Part shown: one piece after another, positions 4,401-5,853 of the stretch | How positions within the stretch are numbered: the stretch's first letter is position 1 | How the letters are laid out: every line of letters begins with the position of its first letter | Assembly (NCBI GenBank): GCA_946401765.1 | Contig: CAMIVJ010000192.1 | Span: forward strand, 1 to 5,853 | DNA: 5,853 nt | Reading direction: 5' to 3' | Source: an uncultured bacterium | GTDB lineage: Bacteria > Verrucomicrobiota > Kiritimatiellia > RFP12 > UBA1067 | Made by a program: the position numbers and the translations under genes | The notes under the pieces: model-generated | What the model saw: the letters and a program-made list of their open reading frames with translations, nothing else | What the model was told of the DNA's origin: nothing | The model's database searches: none

Positions 4401-5853
4401 TCCGGCCCAGCCTTCAGCGCGTTCGGCAGCGCCACTCCTATGTAGCGCGCATACGCATGAACGAGCGTGGAGGCGCGCGCCGAGGCGGGCCTCCCGCCGC
4501 TCTCGAACACGCTGCCCTGCACCGTCATCTTCACGGCGGCGCGCGGACGCATCTTCTTCGGAAACTCAGCCGAGAACATCGTCTTCCCCTCGGCGTCGAG
4601 CCTCGTGTTGTCGAGCGTCTTGAAGTTCGGCGCAAGGCGCCTAGTCTCGTCGCCGAAGCGGAACGCCTCCCACCCGCGCGGCGCGAACGGCGCGTCCTCG
4701 AACATCACAGCCCCCTCTGCGGGCAGGCCCTTCGCGGGGCCACCGAAGAGATGCTCCGCGGCCACCGTGAACATCAGGTTGGTTCCGGCCTGCGTTCCCT
4801 CGGCCGGCGGAGTCACCTTCACGCGTATCTGCGGCGGCACGAACTCCTCCACCTTGATCCGCTCCGATCCAAGCAGCGTACCTTCGTCGCCAGGCGTGTA
4901 CACGTCGATTGTCCACCATCCGCTCGGCTGGTCCTGCGCCACCGAAAAGTCGCTTCGCGCCACAACGCCCATCGCGTCGCTCACCTGCGTGCGCTTGATC
5001 GTCACCTCGCCTTCGGGGTTCAGAAGGCGTATTTCAACGGGGAATGGACGCGGCGCGTTGCCCTTCCCGTCGCGCAGGATCGCGTGCACGAGAATCGGCT
5101 CGCCGTGGCGGTATATGCCGCGGTCGGTCCACACATACGCCTCGCTTCCCTTCTCCGGCACAAAGCTGCGGACGAATCCGGTGTCAGGCTCCTCCACGCT
5201 TCCGCGCAACGCCAGGAATGCAGCGTCTGTCTCGTCGATCTTCGACACGACCACCGCAAACGGATCCTTCCCCTTCGGAAGCTCGCACATGCACCAACCG
5301 TCTGCATCGGTTAGACCTTCGGCCTGTGCGATTCCGTTAGAACCATACACCACCGCGCGCAGCCCCTCGATCGGACGCCCGCTTGAAAGCGACGTCGCCC
5401 ACACGCTTATTCCGCCAGTCGACTGGCGTACGGAAAGGCCGATGTCCGTCACGCACACGAGCCTCCACGAGCGCGGGCCCTCGCCTTCGTCGGTCTTCGC
5501 GCCGGCCTTCTTCGCGCACACGCTCCCAAGGTACACTCCGTTCTCGGCCTTGCCGTCGCCATCCCTCACGGGAAGCTCGGTAACCACCTCCTCGTTCAGC
5601 ACAGTCTTCACGCGCACAGGCTTCTTCACGGGGTCGCCGGCAAGCTCTGCGGCGTCGCTGGAATCTCCGCCGCCGCCGTAGAAGCTGTCGTAGCACGACG
5701 CCTCGCGCGCCATCAGCTGAACGATGTTCTTCAGCGGCACGGGACGCGTCTCGCACAGGAGGTTCGTCACGTTCATCGTCTTGACGGCGATCGCTCGACC
5801 GCCGATGGCGGGGAGATATCGCCCTTCGGCGGCGAACGAGATCTTCCTCGGCC
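1463..5853 (-). CDS. Bacterial alpha-2-macroglobulin (thioester protease trap), 5' end outside the window
   Basis: Bacterial alpha-2-macroglobulins are envelope proteins thought to trap attacking proteases: a bait segment is cut, the protein changes shape, and a Cys-Gln thioester bonds covalently to the protease. The frame is open from the window edge to TGA at 1463: 1462 complete codons. The Met at 5776 is internal, since 25 upstream codons continue the first domain (GRYLPAIGGRAIAVKT). Counting from that Met: macroglobulin-like N-terminal domains to about 210, including VTDIGLSV and TDADGW; an MG2 domain with TDRGIYRHGE at 218-226; further domains to about 570; a bait-region-type domain at 575-680 (KAVYHPGE); the A2M core at 735-900 (VPFDLPEFVGEVRVTAVAYN); the thioester domain at about 970-1250 with PYGCLEQ, Cys998 and Gln1001; and the C-terminal domain at 1300-1437, ending EAMYDPSVHS. 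The 440 residues from the thioester Cys to the end are close to the length I recall for E. coli YfhM, so perhaps 100-250 residues are missing. Many family members are lipoproteins encoded beside pbpC; no pbpC lies downstream here, and the upstream side is not visible. Confidence 0.95.
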   Translation of the reverse strand, partial: PRKISFAAEGRYLPAIGGRAIAVKTMNVTNLLCETRPVPLKNIVQLMAREASCYDSFYGGGGDSSDAAELAGDPVKKPVRVKTVLNEEVVTELPVRDGDGKAENGVYLGSVCAKKAGAKTDEGEGPRSWRLVCVTDIGLSVRQSTGGISVWATSLSSGRPIEGLRAVVYGSNGIAQAEGLTDADGWCMCELPKGKDPFAVVVSKIDETDAAFLALRGSVEEPDTGFVRSFVPEKGSEAYVWTDRGIYRHGEPILVHAILRDGKGNAPRPFPVEIRLLNPEGEVTIKRTQVSDAMGVVARSDFSVAQDQPSGWWTIDVYTPGDEGTLLGSERIKVEEFVPPQIRVKVTPPAEGTQAGTNLMFTVAAEHLFGGPAKGLPAEGAVMFEDAPFAPRGWEAFRFGDETRRLAPNFKTLDNTRLDAEGKTMFSAEFPKKMRPRAAVKMTVQGSVFESGGRPASARASTLVHAYARYIGVALPNALKAGPEKRKCRVVVVNPDGSPCRGERRLTARFERVETVYGLKRSGDSWEWRSDKVRIPLGDEVEVMVAQSGLGMLELPAPSCGDYAVTLREQGTDVTFSASYWAGGEGDAAVRAPLENPSRVSLKADKAVYHPGERARITVKAPFAGSALLTVMRDKTVYSQVLSLTNVTCEIELESVEAAWAPGVDVALSVVQAVKPGQRQVANRALGRIAIKCATPDSSIDVHVKANVECAPTGGSHVTVDVEAAGPAATGERAVVTVVDEGINLLTDQKTPDPAGWFGEPRSGEDSLYDVYNRILPILGDGLKRAGAKTGGGADGDLFRRVSPVPSRRYKPLSMWKLDVPLKDGRATVPFDLPEFVGEVRVTAVAYNARATGASSVQAKVTPNLVMQPDAPRFAAPDDEFLATMTLSNRSGAKGEVAYDLMAGGAVGLAAPVHGKVVLEDGASETLAFAVRAGSTPGQGTIVFVAEGLGEKHKNEILLPVRPAAPWVKTAATVALKAGERRVFPNTAAALPECAQRTFIASGSPVAELASALEYLMGYPYGCLEQTVSRVFPLVSAGGLLNTLPVAETSAAEDAKSFVAEGIRRVCDMVRANDFVMWPDCDTPPWNREVSLWAAHFLVEASASGFDVPKGPLGRVRNFLRGWAMSTNETVSVYACHTLALAGQADRDRMLHWFDRRASLSALSRARLARAFARGGDVPRAKTLVESLIGEPASVKDAAFAMLARLDVDPKDERLAALALYLASRRDASTCHWGTTEANAHVLLALGCYYRATSTTIGIPEVFLQVEGAEARKMSPKRAERMTGGGEVALVNKGQGDAFVTVTSLAVADAASRRPETRGISVSRRFLRTDGAAAAPDGFVRGEMLIVEVTLSAPVKTTYSDLVVEELLPACFEPDHSPLGLDAYPFMGKNAHGWLLRREMRDDRVLGFSRRFSLGAGESVRFFYPVRVVGAGDFVLPGSSVEAMYDPSVHSCGASGRVKVAK
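2774..2785 (-). other. Thioester motif Cys-Leu-Glu-Gln of the alpha-2-macroglobulin
   Basis: TGT-CTG-GAG-CAG encodes CLEQ in the context GYPYGCLEQTVSR. In thioester-bearing macroglobulins the Cys sulfur and the Gln side chain form the internal thioester that captures the protease. Both residues are present, so the gene should encode a thioester-competent protein, unlike family members that have lost the Cys. Confidence 0.93.

Noticed and set aside
4467..5681. Plus-strand open frame of 404 codons opposite the macroglobulin N-terminal half
   Set aside because: It is Ser/Pro/Arg-rich, low in complexity and without motifs, and lies entirely opposite conserved macroglobulin domains.

Overview
The window is high in G+C with strong G/C preference at third codon positions. 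Every supported gene lies on the minus strand, so it reads right to left. It holds a large bacterial alpha-2-macroglobulin gene, a small repetitive surface-protein gene, a tRNA-Arg(CCG) with its terminator, and the first 111 codons of an exported protein. The three proteins are exported, or belong to a family that is. This fits a diderm (Gram-negative type) bacterium. The start of the leftmost protein resembles a module I associate with uncultured Kiritimatiellota and related PVC-group bacteria, so that is my best guess at origin. It is an inference, not a demonstration.

Layout, right to left. From 5853 to 1463 runs the alpha-2-macroglobulin gene, truncated at its 5' end by the window edge. 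It has an intact CLEQ thioester motif, the typical chain of macroglobulin-like domains, and a complete C-terminus. From 1462 to 1314 lies a spacer with a near-consensus sigma70-type promoter (TTGACT, 17 nt, TATCAT) and a strong Shine-Dalgarno. From 1313 to 576 is a 245-residue secreted protein built of about eleven 15-16-residue repeats, ending in phenylalanine as outer-membrane proteins often do. A GC-rich hairpin (546-568) separates it from tRNA-Arg (529-453), which is followed by a clear intrinsic terminator (about 405-438). A second spacer has a small palindrome (382-394) and a candidate extended -10 promoter (358-366). The last gene, 333 to 1, has a signal sequence and is cut off by the left edge.

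How the parts may work together. The alpha-2-macroglobulin is probably a periplasmic or cell-envelope protease trap. The repeat protein is probably surface or outer-membrane associated, but the sequence does not link the two functionally, and the second has its own promoter. The short distance from the repeat gene to the tRNA, and the lack of a visible terminator or tRNA promoter between them, suggest one transcript ending at the terminator after the tRNA.

Nothing here amounts to a clearly undescribed system. The points most worth checking are the shared palindromic -10 region of the two small genes, the protein-tRNA transcription unit, the solenoid-like repeat protein, and the candidate bait region of the macroglobulin.
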